Positions 7,663-15,230 of a stretch of DNA of 17,444 bases are shown piece after piece. Position numbers and translations under genes: made by a program. Origin of the DNA: Bacillota bacterium (GTDB lineage Bacteria > Bacillota > Clostridia > Christensenellales > Aristaeellaceae); the NCBI GenBank assembly GCA_023415715.1, contig JAEZJP010000241.1, positions 1 to 17,444 on the forward strand, read 5' to 3'. Position 1 is the first letter of the stretch. Each line of letters begins with the position of its first letter. Under the pieces are notes generated by a model. It did no database searches, had not been told where the DNA came from, and saw nothing but the letters and a program-made list of their open reading frames with translations.

Positions 7663-10434
7663 ATGATGAAGAAATGGAAAGTGATGCCTATGAAGAAATT
7701 TTGCTTTATCAGTCTGGCTGCACTGATGTTGGCACTCAACACAATGGCTTTTGCTGAGGTTAAGATTACCGAGGTGGTCTCAAAAAATGTCACGCTGCGG
7801 TTGGATGAAAATGGGCAGGCCCATGATTATGCGGTGCTTACCAATACCGGGGATAAAGACATTCAAATCGGCGGCTATACGCTGACGGACGGAGGTTCGG
7901 ATGCGTATGTGTTTGACGATGCTGTTTTAAAGCCCGGCGATAGCGTGACCGTATACTGCACGGGAAATAAGAAAGGTGCACCATTCAAGCTGTCGGCAGA
8001 CGGGGAGGTACTGTTCCTGTATGATGCACAAGGGAAACTGCTTACGAAATTGTCCATACCTTCCATGACGTACAACCAGCGCTACTGTTTTGGACAGGTA
8101 CTGGATGGGAATGATGGCGAAAAGAGCGGCCTCTACATCAGTGAAATATTGGCTGTAAACACACTGCTTCCTGTGGACGGCGAAACGCCGGACTTCATTG
8201 AACTGCATAGTTTGTCAAATACGGAACTGAATTTGAAGGGTTACGGGCTGACCGATAATCCGGATAAACCGGGCAAGTTTATTTTTCCCGAAACCATACT
8301 CCCTGCGGGTGGATTTATTACCGTTTATCTGAAAGATGAGAAGATGGGTTTTGAATTGAGCAGCGGAGGAGAATGTGTTCTTCTGACTGATCCCAAAGGC
8401 AATGCCCTTGATTTTGTGTCCTTCGATCCTGCGCAAAATGATGCGGCACTGGCTTATCATAACGGGAACCGGCTTGAGACCTGGACGCCTACACCTAATC
8501 AGCCCAATGTAATCACAGACAAGGCGGCCTATGAGCAGTCGGTGTTTGAGCAGAATACAACCGGGCTGTACATCAGCGAGGTGGTTGCTTCCAACGGCAC
8601 TTTTGACGTAAACGGGAACGCCTATGACTATATAGAATTGTACAACGGCACTAAAAAGAGCATACGGCTGACGGATTATTTCCTTTCCAACGATATATTG
8701 AATCCAAACAAGTGGACTTTTCCCAAAGGCTCAACGCTCTCGGGGGGCGGGTACGCGGTCATTTACATGGCCGGAAGGGATCTTTTAAGCAGCCAGCCCA
8801 ATACGTATTACGCCACGTTCAAACTTGAAAAAACCAACTGCATGGTACTTTTAAGCACGAAACAGGGCATAGCCGACCATGTGTCCCTGGGCCGGCAGTA
8901 TGGCAATATTTCTTTTGGCCGGATTCCCGGTCAAGGGACATTTTCCTTTTTTGAAAAGCAAACTATAAGAGCCGTGAATCCGGATGCCGGATTCCTTACG
9001 CGTGCAGGGGATGTCTCGATTTCACCTGCCGGGGGGTTATATGATGCTCCCTTGGCCGTTACCCTCAGCGCGGAAAAGAATGCGGTGATACGCTATACTT
9101 TGGACGGTTCGACACCTACGCTGAATTCTCCTGAATATACGGGTCCGATTGATATAAGTGCCAATACGGTCATCCGTGCACAGGCTTTTGCAGAAGGTAT
9201 GCTGCCATCCAATGTTTCTTCGGGAAGCTATCTGTACGGCACTCAAGTGGCTGTTCCCGTTGTATCGCTGGTCACCGACTGGAAATATCTTACCGATCCC
9301 GGCATGGGCCTGTTTGTAAAAGGGTTTGGCAGCATCCCCAACTACTATCAAAAATGGGAATATCCCATGCACGTGCAATACTTTGACAATGGCAAAACGC
9401 TTATAAACCAACTGGCTTCCTTCCATACCACCGGCGCTGTCGGCCTTACGCGCCCTCAAAAAACAATTTCCATTTTTGCCAGGGGCGCATTGGGAGAGGA
9501 CAAATTCTACTTCAATCCGTTTCCCAACAGAAATTATGACTCCTATAACGCCTTGACGCTTCGCTCAGGCGGTACGGAATCAAGAGGCACACGCTTCAAG
9601 GATGAGCTTTTGACATCCCTGGCCCAGGGGCTGAATGTCATGTACCAGGACGCCGTGCCGGTGGTGGTATATATCAATGGCGAGTACTGGGGCCACTACA
9701 ATCTGCGGGAAAAAATCAACCAGGATTCCATTGCCCAGTGGGAAGGCATCACCGATGAAAAGACCATCGATGGAATCACTATATTAAGATGCAGGGGTTC
9801 CGTTGTACAAGGCAGCAGGGATGAGATGGAGGAACTCATCCAGTTCTGCAAAAGCAAAGACCTGAACGAGCCGGATAACCTGCAGTACGTATTGGACCGC
9901 CTGGATGTGATGAGCTATTTCGACCATGCCATTCTGGAGATCGTTTCGGGCAATTCCGACATGCAGAACGTGCGCTATTACAAGGTGCCCGGTGGCAAGT
10001 GGAAGCTGGTACTGTTCGATCTGGACGGTAGTATGGACAATACGGGGCGGCAGCCGCTGAATCTATATATGAAAAGGGCTACCGAGAAAATGGATATGTT
10101 CTTTCATGAACCATTTGCAGCACTGATGCAGGTGCCTGCGATGCGCGATATGTTTTTGACCCGTTTCGGAGAGATACTGCACAACAAGTTTATGGCAAGC
10201 GTTCTGGAAGCCAAGGTAGATGCCTGGGCCAATGTCATAGGGCCGCTGATGGAGGATCATGTGAAGCGCTGGCCTGACACAAGTCTTAAGCGGTGGCAGA
10301 CATACGTGGATCTGCTGCGGACAAACGTAAGGGCACGGCCATTAAAAATGGTGGAGCATGTGAAAAAAGCTTTCCATCTTACTGACGAACAGGTGCAAAA
10401 GTATTTCGGGGCTTATCTTGAGGAAAATAAATAA
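7663..10434 (+). CDS. Exported CotH-kinase-like protein with lamin-tail-like and chitobiase C-terminal-like domains
   Basis: This is a 923-residue exported protein. Residues 10-31 are a signal peptide (MKKFCFISLAALMLALN, cleavage likely after AFA). Three related beta-rich modules that resemble lamin-tail domains follow, at about 32-150, 156-285 and 300-425; the second and third open with GLYISE and contain DFIEL or DYIEL. Residues 450-525 resemble the chitobiase/hexosaminidase C-terminal domain (IRYTLDGSTPT). Residues 530-900 match the CotH family: RPQKTISIF (597-605), VVVYINGEYWGHYNLREKI (667-685), SDMQNVRYYK (765-774) and FDLDGSMD (785-792), the likely metal/ATP site. CotH proteins are atypical kinases that phosphorylate spore-coat proteins in B. 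subtilis; the exported, multi-domain form here suggests a surface or secreted substrate instead. The start is uncertain: ATG at 7690 (GGAAAG 8 bases before) gives a cleaner signal peptide. It stands alone between a terminator and a convergent operon. Confidence 0.85.
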   Translation: MMKKWKVMPMKKFCFISLAALMLALNTMAFAEVKITEVVSKNVTLRLDENGQAHDYAVLTNTGDKDIQIGGYTLTDGGSDAYVFDDAVLKPGDSVTVYCTGNKKGAPFKLSADGEVLFLYDAQGKLLTKLSIPSMTYNQRYCFGQVLDGNDGEKSGLYISEILAVNTLLPVDGETPDFIELHSLSNTELNLKGYGLTDNPDKPGKFIFPETILPAGGFITVYLKDEKMGFELSSGGECVLLTDPKGNALDFVSFDPAQNDAALAYHNGNRLETWTPTPNQPNVITDKAAYEQSVFEQNTTGLYISEVVASNGTFDVNGNAYDYIELYNGTKKSIRLTDYFLSNDILNPNKWTFPKGSTLSGGGYAVIYMAGRDLLSSQPNTYYATFKLEKTNCMVLLSTKQGIADHVSLGRQYGNISFGRIPGQGTFSFFEKQTIRAVNPDAGFLTRAGDVSISPAGGLYDAPLAVTLSAEKNAVIRYTLDGSTPTLNSPEYTGPIDISANTVIRAQAFAEGMLPSNVSSGSYLYGTQVAVPVVSLVTDWKYLTDPGMGLFVKGFGSIPNYYQKWEYPMHVQYFDNGKTLINQLASFHTTGAVGLTRPQKTISIFARGALGEDKFYFNPFPNRNYDSYNALTLRSGGTESRGTRFKDELLTSLAQGLNVMYQDAVPVVVYINGEYWGHYNLREKINQDSIAQWEGITDEKTIDGITILRCRGSVVQGSRDEMEELIQFCKSKDLNEPDNLQYVLDRLDVMSYFDHAILEIVSGNSDMQNVRYYKVPGGKWKLVLFDLDGSMDNTGRQPLNLYMKRATEKMDMFFHEPFAALMQVPAMRDMFLTRFGEILHNKFMASVLEAKVDAWANVIGPLMEDHVKRWPDTSLKRWQTYVDLLRTNVRARPLKMVEHVKKAFHLTDEQVQKYFGAYLEENK

Positions 10435-10450
10435 TTGACATGACCAGGTT

Positions 10451-10474
10451 GCTGCGGTGGATTTCCACTCCAGC
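10451..10474. other. Hairpin between convergent genes
   Basis: GCTG-CG-GTGGA and TCCAC-TC-CAGC form an inverted repeat around a tiny loop in the 48-base gap between the CotH-like gene and gerKB. It could end transcription from both sides, but neither strand has a T run after it, so it is recorded only as a hairpin. Confidence 0.35.
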
Positions 10475-10482
10475 CAGTAGAT

Positions 10483-11628
10483 TTAAGCCTGTGACTGTTG
10501 ATGCCTGCGGTCGCGCGAAGGTATACGTTTTGGCGGAGGCGGAAGCATTTTCCGCGCTTTGGCCACAATAAAAAGTGCCAGCGGTAACCCAACACCAAGC
10601 GTAAGGGTAAACCAAGGCTCAATGTATTGCATAAATGTATTAAGTTCAAAGATATCATTGCTGAAGTAGGTTGAAAATACGTATGTCAGTCCCATTACGG
10701 CTGTTAATAAAGGAACCTGCCTCTTCAGATTGAAGATTTCCCGTAAAAGCCTCACTACCATATAGGCAAGCGCTGTACCCAGTACGAATTCAAATGATGT
10801 CCACAACAATATGAACAACGATACGATAACGGTGTTGCTTGCCGCCATCGTTAAGTTTTCTACCGCGGAGTAAAATGGTATCGCCAGCTTGTTGACAAGG
10901 TCAGCGCCGAATATACCGATCGTGGAAAGCAGGATCAGCGTACTGGCTGCCGTTATAAATGCAGCGGTTAATGCGAATTTGCCTGCTGGTTTTTTATCAA
11001 AACGGATTTGGTCATTCCATATAAAAATAAACGTGACGGTAACAGTAATTGTAAGCGGGCTGATGATTGAGGCGAATACCTTTGGGATATCCTGAAAACT
11101 GATTGGTGTAATGTTGCTGAGTTCGAAGCCAAATAACAAAAGCACAATGATAAGGATGAACTGCAAAAGGCCGATGCCGCCTATAAAAATGTTCATGCGC
11201 GAAAACGAAGCCAGACCTGAACGCAGCATCACGGCCGTGACCGTCACTGCAATAATCGCAAAGAACTGAACATCCACGCCGGTATAGGTTGTCGCCACAA
11301 GCGTGCCTCCCGCATAGCGGAGCAGGAGGCTCATCAAGATAAACAGCCACACTACCAGTATAACAGCGATGGTTTTTCCGATAAACGAGCCGAAAACCTG
11401 GCGCATGACCTGATAAAGCGAATATCCTTCAAACGCTTTCATTACACGGTAGAGCAAATACATTAAGGGAATGTAAACGATAAGGCTGGCAAAAGGGGAG
11501 AGCCATGCCGCCGTCCCTGCAATTTGCACAGATTTGAAGATATAGCGTATGCTGGGGATGAAAACAGCGTTGATATAAATCAGCAGCGCATCCATCAGAG
11601 ATATTTTTTTATTGATTGAATTATTCAT
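10483..11628 (-). CDS. gerKB: Germinant receptor B subunit (GerAB/GerKB family membrane protein)
   Basis: This 381-residue integral membrane protein has about ten hydrophobic segments spread over residues 10-356 and a basic, proline-rich cytoplasmic tail (MLPPPPKRIPSRDRR). The opening ISLMDALLIYINAVF, the length and the position match the GerAB family, which belongs to the amino acid/polyamine permease superfamily and forms the germinant-binding subunit of receptors in the spore inner membrane. GGGAG sits 6 bases before the ATG at 11628, and the gene starts 12 bases after the small D gene stops, so it is the last gene of the A-C-D-B operon. The symbol gerKB is chosen because the order A-C-B is that of B. 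subtilis gerK; the germinant is not predictable. Confidence 0.92.
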   Translation of the reverse strand: MNNSINKKISLMDALLIYINAVFIPSIRYIFKSVQIAGTAAWLSPFASLIVYIPLMYLLYRVMKAFEGYSLYQVMRQVFGSFIGKTIAVILVVWLFILMSLLLRYAGGTLVATTYTGVDVQFFAIIAVTVTAVMLRSGLASFSRMNIFIGGIGLLQFILIIVLLLFGFELSNITPISFQDIPKVFASIISPLTITVTVTFIFIWNDQIRFDKKPAGKFALTAAFITAASTLILLSTIGIFGADLVNKLAIPFYSAVENLTMAASNTVIVSLFILLWTSFEFVLGTALAYMVVRLLREIFNLKRQVPLLTAVMGLTYVFSTYFSNDIFELNTFMQYIEPWFTLTLGVGLPLALFIVAKARKMLPPPPKRIPSRDRRHQQSQA

Positions 11629-11640
11629 ATCCTGCTCCCT

Positions 11641-11838
11641 TTATTGTACATGAAAGAGATCGAGCATCATGCGGGCAAAGCTGTATATTTTGGGGGCCAG
11701 CATCAGATACGCCGATAAGCCCAATGTAAGAGCGGTAATGATGAGATATATCACCGCTTCTTTCTTTTCCTGCATTTTAAATAGGTAACGCACTTCAAAT
11801 ACCGAGGCGATTACAATGATTCCTAGAGCAACCGGCAC
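11641..11838 (-). CDS. Small two-helix membrane protein of the ger operon (D-type subunit)
   Basis: This 65-residue protein has two membrane helices (about 2-20 and 28-48) joined by a charged loop, KMQEKKEA. The GTG at 11838-11836 is preferred as start because a perfect AGGAGG lies 7 bases upstream, overlapping the TAG stop of gerKC. An ATG in frame at 11943 would lie inside gerKC and add a hydrophilic stretch with no ribosome site. Bacillus ger operons often carry small D genes coding for proteins with two predicted membrane segments that modulate receptor activity. This protein matches that description in size, topology and place, but sequence homology was not tested. It is inserted between C and B and is probably translationally coupled to gerKC. 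Confidence 0.8.
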   Translation of the reverse strand: MPVALGIIVIASVFEVRYLFKMQEKKEAVIYLIITALTLGLSAYLMLAPKIYSFARMMLDLFHVQ

Positions 11839-11849
11839 GATAACACCTC

Positions 11850-13028
11850 CTATTTCCCTGGGGCATTTTTCATGTTGTATGTGCTTCTTATCTTTGACTT
11901 GACCTGAACCGTTATGGTCATTGCCGGAAACAGCTCGCCCCACTTGTCCCGTATCTTTTGCGAATCCGCTGGGTGAGCATGATACAGTGCGCTGCCGATG
12001 CCGAACACATCGGTTTCCAAGAGCTGTGCTTGAGACAGCGCTTCCGTAATGATGCTGCTCACATATTTGTTTTGCTGATCCTCAAGAAATTTGATGTATT
12101 CATCCTTCGCAACCCCGACAGCTTCATGGTATTCCTGCAAGAAAGAATCCTGGTTGACGCGGATTTCCGCCGAAGGCATGCCGGAAAGATTTGTGATGAT
12201 GTCAGCCTTGCTCGATATAATCTCCAGCGAAACTGGCTTACCGTTCATATCGGTAACAGTAATGATCGCGTTTTGGAGCTTGTTGATGGCGATGTTTAGA
12301 CCCATCGCCTGCCGTTCATCCAAATAGCCGGCAAGCAGGTTGTTTTTGAACAACGCGAATCCGCCCAGCTTCGCCAGGTATTCCGCCTCTTGGCCGCCAC
12401 CCTCTGTGCCCTTTGCATTTTCCTTTTGCGCTGTGGGGATGACCTGAACAGTGGGAATATATAGATCACTCCACGCGCTTTCAGAATCACTGGCATAATC
12501 AAGCATGCTTACTTTGGTGGATGTTCCAATTTGCTCTGACTTCATGAACAGCGAGTCGAGGTCTTCCGAAAGTTTGACTTGCGGTGTTACAACCTTTGCA
12601 AAAAACTCGGAAGCCGACATACCCTTCGCCAAAGTCAGCTCGTGCGAAAAACGGGTTTCGTCGTTTTCAATAAAGTAGTCGAGTACCTCTTTTAAATCCT
12701 TTTTTGCTACTTCCTCACCAATAACGATATATTTTAAGTGGTACCAGCCTATGTTCTTTTCCGCATGAGCCTTGATCATATTCTCCGCTTCAGATATTGT
12801 GACACCCTTCCCGTTGTATATCTGCGTAACGATTTTCTCATTGCCTGACTGGCTTCCGGAAACAATTTTATCTGTAAGGACGGTGAGCTTTAACTGTCCA
12901 TCCTCAATATCGACGCCTGCCACAAGTATGTTCTGCATATTTTCTACGGGATACTGCTTAGGAAGTACGCATCCTGTTAAAACAAGCAATACGGCTATGA
13001 GCAGCATTACCATCCTATGTGTTTTCAT
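11850..13028 (-). CDS. gerKC: Germinant receptor C subunit lipoprotein (GerAC/GerKC family)
   Basis: This 392-residue lipoprotein has a signal peptide (MKTHRMVMLLIAVLLV) and a lipobox LTGC with the acylated cysteine at position 20. Family features are HLKYIVIGEEVAKKDLKEVLDY (98-118, given here by its ends HLK and LDY), the weakly structured middle with SDLYIPTVQVIP (187-198), and a C-terminal domain carrying ETDVFGIGSALYHAHP (338-353) followed by DKWGELFPAMTITVQVKSKI (361-380). It should anchor to the outer leaflet of the spore inner membrane with the A and B subunits. The ATG at 13028 overlaps the TGA of gerKA by one base (TGATG) and follows GGAGG at 8 bases; a TTG one codon upstream is possible. 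The overlap points to translational coupling of A and C. Confidence 0.94.
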   Translation of the reverse strand: MKTHRMVMLLIAVLLVLTGCVLPKQYPVENMQNILVAGVDIEDGQLKLTVLTDKIVSGSQSGNEKIVTQIYNGKGVTISEAENMIKAHAEKNIGWYHLKYIVIGEEVAKKDLKEVLDYFIENDETRFSHELTLAKGMSASEFFAKVVTPQVKLSEDLDSLFMKSEQIGTSTKVSMLDYASDSESAWSDLYIPTVQVIPTAQKENAKGTEGGGQEAEYLAKLGGFALFKNNLLAGYLDERQAMGLNIAINKLQNAIITVTDMNGKPVSLEIISSKADIITNLSGMPSAEIRVNQDSFLQEYHEAVGVAKDEYIKFLEDQQNKYVSSIITEALSQAQLLETDVFGIGSALYHAHPADSQKIRDKWGELFPAMTITVQVKSKIRSTYNMKNAPGK

Positions 13029-14536
13029 CAAGGCATCCTCCGTTTGTTTTTTGGATTCAGATACCTTGGACGTATTTTGCTTGCGTTATCGGGCAATTTT
13101 ACAAACGAATCATCCAGTTGCAATTTTTGGGTGTTTGAGAAAGGCGAAATGTAAGGTACGTTAAAAGTTTCCAGACGCGCCAGCATATATAGAAAAATCA
13201 AATAAGTGAGCACGACACCCGCCAGGCCGATCAACCCGCAGAAAATCATGCACATCATCTGAAAGAACCAACATATCGAGCTCAATTCTTTGCTGGGGAT
13301 CGCGAGGGAAGCGATTGCGGCGGTCGCGATCACAACGATGATACCAGGAGAAACGAAGCCCGCTACGATGGCGGCTTGGCCCAGTACCAGGCCGCCTACG
13401 ATGGACACCGCGCTGCCAACGCTCTGGCTGATCATGATGCTGGCCTGTATCAGAGCATAAAACGCTAGAGACATGATCACCGCCTCCACAAAAACCGGGA
13501 AGGGTACACCGCTGCGTGCCGCTGCGATGCGGATGGCAAGATCATAAGGGAGCATTTCAGGGTGAAAGGTTGTGACCGATATATATAACCCTGGAAACGC
13601 AATTGTCAGCAGCAAGCTGATATATCGCAGAATGCGGAAAAAGGAGTTGGAGAAAAAGCTTCCAGTGTAATCCTCTGAGGACTTAAAGATATCGCTGAAC
13701 ACAATAGGAAAAATGAGCGCATACGGCATCTCGGCTATCATCACGGCAATTTTGCCATCAAGCAGATGCCGGACGCAGGTGTCGGGTTTTTCAGTGACCA
13801 ATGCTATAGGAAAAAGTCTGTATTTCTGCTGAGAGACGCAGTCTTCTATATCCCTCAGCGACAACACCTTATCCTGATTCAAATTGTTGATACTCGTGCG
13901 GATTTGAGTGATAAACGTCTCGTTACATATGTTTCGCATATACGCAATGCATATACGCGTATTGCTTTGCCTGCCTGCCTTGGCCTCTTCAAGTACCAAA
14001 CTGGTACTGCCAATTTTTCTGCGCAGCATGGATGTATTTACGCGAAGCGCTTCGACGAAGCTTTCCTTGGATGACCTGAATGTGCTCTCCTCTGTTGCAG
14101 CAGTGATACCGCGCTTTTCAAATTGAATGGTATCAAGAATCAGTATTTTTTTGAGCTGGTCGTAGCAAAGCAGCGTTTTACCAGCGAGCAAGGCGGCAGC
14201 CGCATCTGCCATATCTTCAGCAGAAGTAACATGCGAAATGTGTATCACGCCTTTTTGCGCCAACTGGTATGCTTCCATTAGAGAACGGCATGTCTCAAAC
14301 AAATCACTTACAGTGAGCGGACGTACGATGTTGTCGTCGATGATTTTCTGACTGGCAAGGCCGTCAACATAAACAAGCGTTACAACAAGATTGGCGCGGC
14401 CCCTTATTTGTATGTTGTTGAAAACCACGTCTGCGCTGGAGGAAAAAAGCTGTTTAAGAGACTCGGTGCTCATTGGCAATTGCTTCAGCATATCTGTTTC
14501 TTGAGGGTGTTTTTCTTGGATATCATTTTCAGCCAT
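13028..14536 (-). CDS. gerKA: Germinant receptor A subunit (GerAA/GerKA family)
   Basis: This 502-residue protein of the GerA family has a large soluble N-terminal region (1-295) and a membrane region (about 300-452) with four to five helices. Family hallmarks include GRQSNTRICIAYMRNICN (188-205), PDTCVRHLLDGKIAVMI (251-267), PYALIFPIVFSD and SEDY before the first helix, then the segment around GVPFPVFVEAVIM (343-355) and VGGLVLGQAAIVAGFVSPG. It forms part of the nutrient-sensing receptor of the spore inner membrane and, by family knowledge, the probable ion channel. The ATG at 14536 has GGAG 7 bases upstream. It is the first gene of the operon, with a forespore-type promoter candidate immediately upstream. 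All subunits look intact, so the receptor is probably functional. Confidence 0.95.
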   Translation of the reverse strand: MAENDIQEKHPQETDMLKQLPMSTESLKQLFSSSADVVFNNIQIRGRANLVVTLVYVDGLASQKIIDDNIVRPLTVSDLFETCRSLMEAYQLAQKGVIHISHVTSAEDMADAAAALLAGKTLLCYDQLKKILILDTIQFEKRGITAATEESTFRSSKESFVEALRVNTSMLRRKIGSTSLVLEEAKAGRQSNTRICIAYMRNICNETFITQIRTSINNLNQDKVLSLRDIEDCVSQQKYRLFPIALVTEKPDTCVRHLLDGKIAVMIAEMPYALIFPIVFSDIFKSSEDYTGSFFSNSFFRILRYISLLLTIAFPGLYISVTTFHPEMLPYDLAIRIAAARSGVPFPVFVEAVIMSLAFYALIQASIMISQSVGSAVSIVGGLVLGQAAIVAGFVSPGIIVVIATAAIASLAIPSKELSSICWFFQMMCMIFCGLIGLAGVVLTYLIFLYMLARLETFNVPYISPFSNTQKLQLDDSFVKLPDNASKIRPRYLNPKNKRRMP

Positions 14537-14564
14537 TGCTTTGCTCCATCATATTTATTACTGA

Positions 14565-14594
14565 TATCATGGATGATCTGACGAGAATTATACT
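14565..14594 (-). promoter_or_regulatory. Candidate SigG-type promoter of the ger operon
   Basis: Read on the minus strand, AGTATA (14594-14589) is followed by a 17-base spacer and CATGATA (14571-14565). The downstream element matches the SigG -10 consensus CATNNTA completely, and the -35 keeps the ATA core. Transcription would begin about 20 bases before the gerKA ATG, leaving room for the GGAG site. Germinant receptor operons of B. subtilis are SigG-dependent, so place and type agree. Confidence 0.45.
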
Positions 14595-14709
14595 GGCTGG
14601 TCAGAGAACAAAACTATTGGCCGTTAGAATGCTTTATTGCTGTCACACGCGCTTATTTTGAATTGCCGGAGCATGAATGTATACTGATAAGCATCAAAGA
14701 TTTTTGTTA

Positions 14710-14740
14710 TAAAAAAAGCAGCGCCGATCCCGTCGCTGCT
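14710..14740 (-). terminator. Rho-independent terminator of tlp
   Basis: On the minus strand AGCAGCG (14740-14734) pairs with CGCTGCT (14723-14717) around a 10-base loop, followed by a run of seven T. It lies about 110 bases past the tlp stop and before the ger promoter, so it separates the two minus-strand units. Confidence 0.85.
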
Positions 14741-14846
14741 CCATATTGAGCATCTTACCGTTTTAATCCATACATAAATTTTCCGGCACCCTGCTCAGGC
14801 TTTTTCGATGGGAAAATGTGTTTCATGCCATATAGCACTAAAGGCG

Positions 14847-15071
14847 TCAGGTTTTCTTTGTTTGATGCTTTGCCTCGTCTTTGATTTCCTCACGCATGTC
14901 GTCGAGCGCGTGGCTCCTGCGCACGTTTTTGTCCTTTAGGGCCTCCTTTGTCTTGGGGTCGGAGGTCTTGGAGATCATATCGTCGGCCAGTTGGGAATTG
15001 CGGATGGTGGCGTCAATATTCTTTTGGATATGGTCCACGTTATCCCTGCGGTCATCGGGATTGTGTTTCAT
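14847..15071 (-). CDS. tlp: Small acid-soluble spore protein Tlp family
   Basis: This is a 74-residue, highly charged, cysteine-free protein. The N-terminus MKHNPDDRRDNVDHIQKNI closely follows the Tlp pattern NPDDRSDNVEKLQ known from B. subtilis. The later part, DKNVRRSHALDDMREEIKDEA, also matches the family's NERREDSIEAFRNEIRDE layout. Tlp is a minor small acid-soluble protein made in the forespore; despite its name (thioredoxin-like protein) it has no active-site CxxC. The ATG at 15071 is chosen because AAGGAGG (15084-15078) lies 6 bases upstream; the ATG at 15077 directly abuts that site. It is divergent from deoB and upstream of the ger operon on the same strand. SigG control would be expected, but no convincing SigG promoter was found in the 146-base divergent region. 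Confidence 0.9.
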   Translation of the reverse strand: MKHNPDDRRDNVDHIQKNIDATIRNSQLADDMISKTSDPKTKEALKDKNVRRSHALDDMREEIKDEAKHQTKKT

Positions 15072-15171
15072 AATCATCCTCCTTGCGGTTGATACTGACG
15101 ATATCTTTCCGCAGCCACGTTCGCTTATGCATGATGGGGCTGAATCTTGCGGCCTAAATTGTGCAAAAGCC

Positions 15172-15200
15172 TTTTCATTCGCGTTTTCTCTGTGTAAAAT
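15172..15200 (+). promoter_or_regulatory. Probable SigA-type promoter of deoB-punA
   Basis: TTTTCA (15172-15177) and TAAAAT (15195-15200) are separated by 17 bases, matching the housekeeping -35 and -10 at four and five of six positions. Transcription would start near 15207, just before the AAAGGAGG ribosome site of deoB. Confidence 0.5.
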
Positions 15201-15230
15201 ACTAGTGGGATAAACCCAAAGGAGGACTTT

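Larger units (their letters stand above)
14537..14846. other. Intergenic region between gerKA and tlp
   Basis: These 310 bases contain the candidate ger promoter (14565-14594) and the tlp terminator (14710-14740). Nothing recognisable was seen in 14595-14709 or in 14741-14846, the latter being the probable 3' untranslated part of the tlp transcript. An open frame at 14473-14661 on the plus strand crosses gerKA and shows no ribosome site or family features. Confidence 0.6.

Noticed and set aside
7644..7757. 37-codon frame overlapping the start of the CotH-like gene
   Set aside because: AAGGAG lies only one base before its ATG, the product has no recognisable features, and the overlapping frame encodes a convincing signal peptide.
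10451..10474. Bidirectional terminator between the CotH-like gene and gerKB
   Set aside because: The hairpin is real, but neither strand has a following T run, so it is listed only as a hairpin.
11839..11943. Longer version of the small ger gene starting inside gerKC
   Set aside because: It has no ribosome site and adds a hydrophilic stretch, whereas the GTG at 11838 has AGGAGG at ideal spacing.
15126..15133. SigG -10 element for tlp (CATGCATA on the minus strand)
   Set aside because: It has one base too many against CATNNTA, and no -35 element was seen at a suitable distance.
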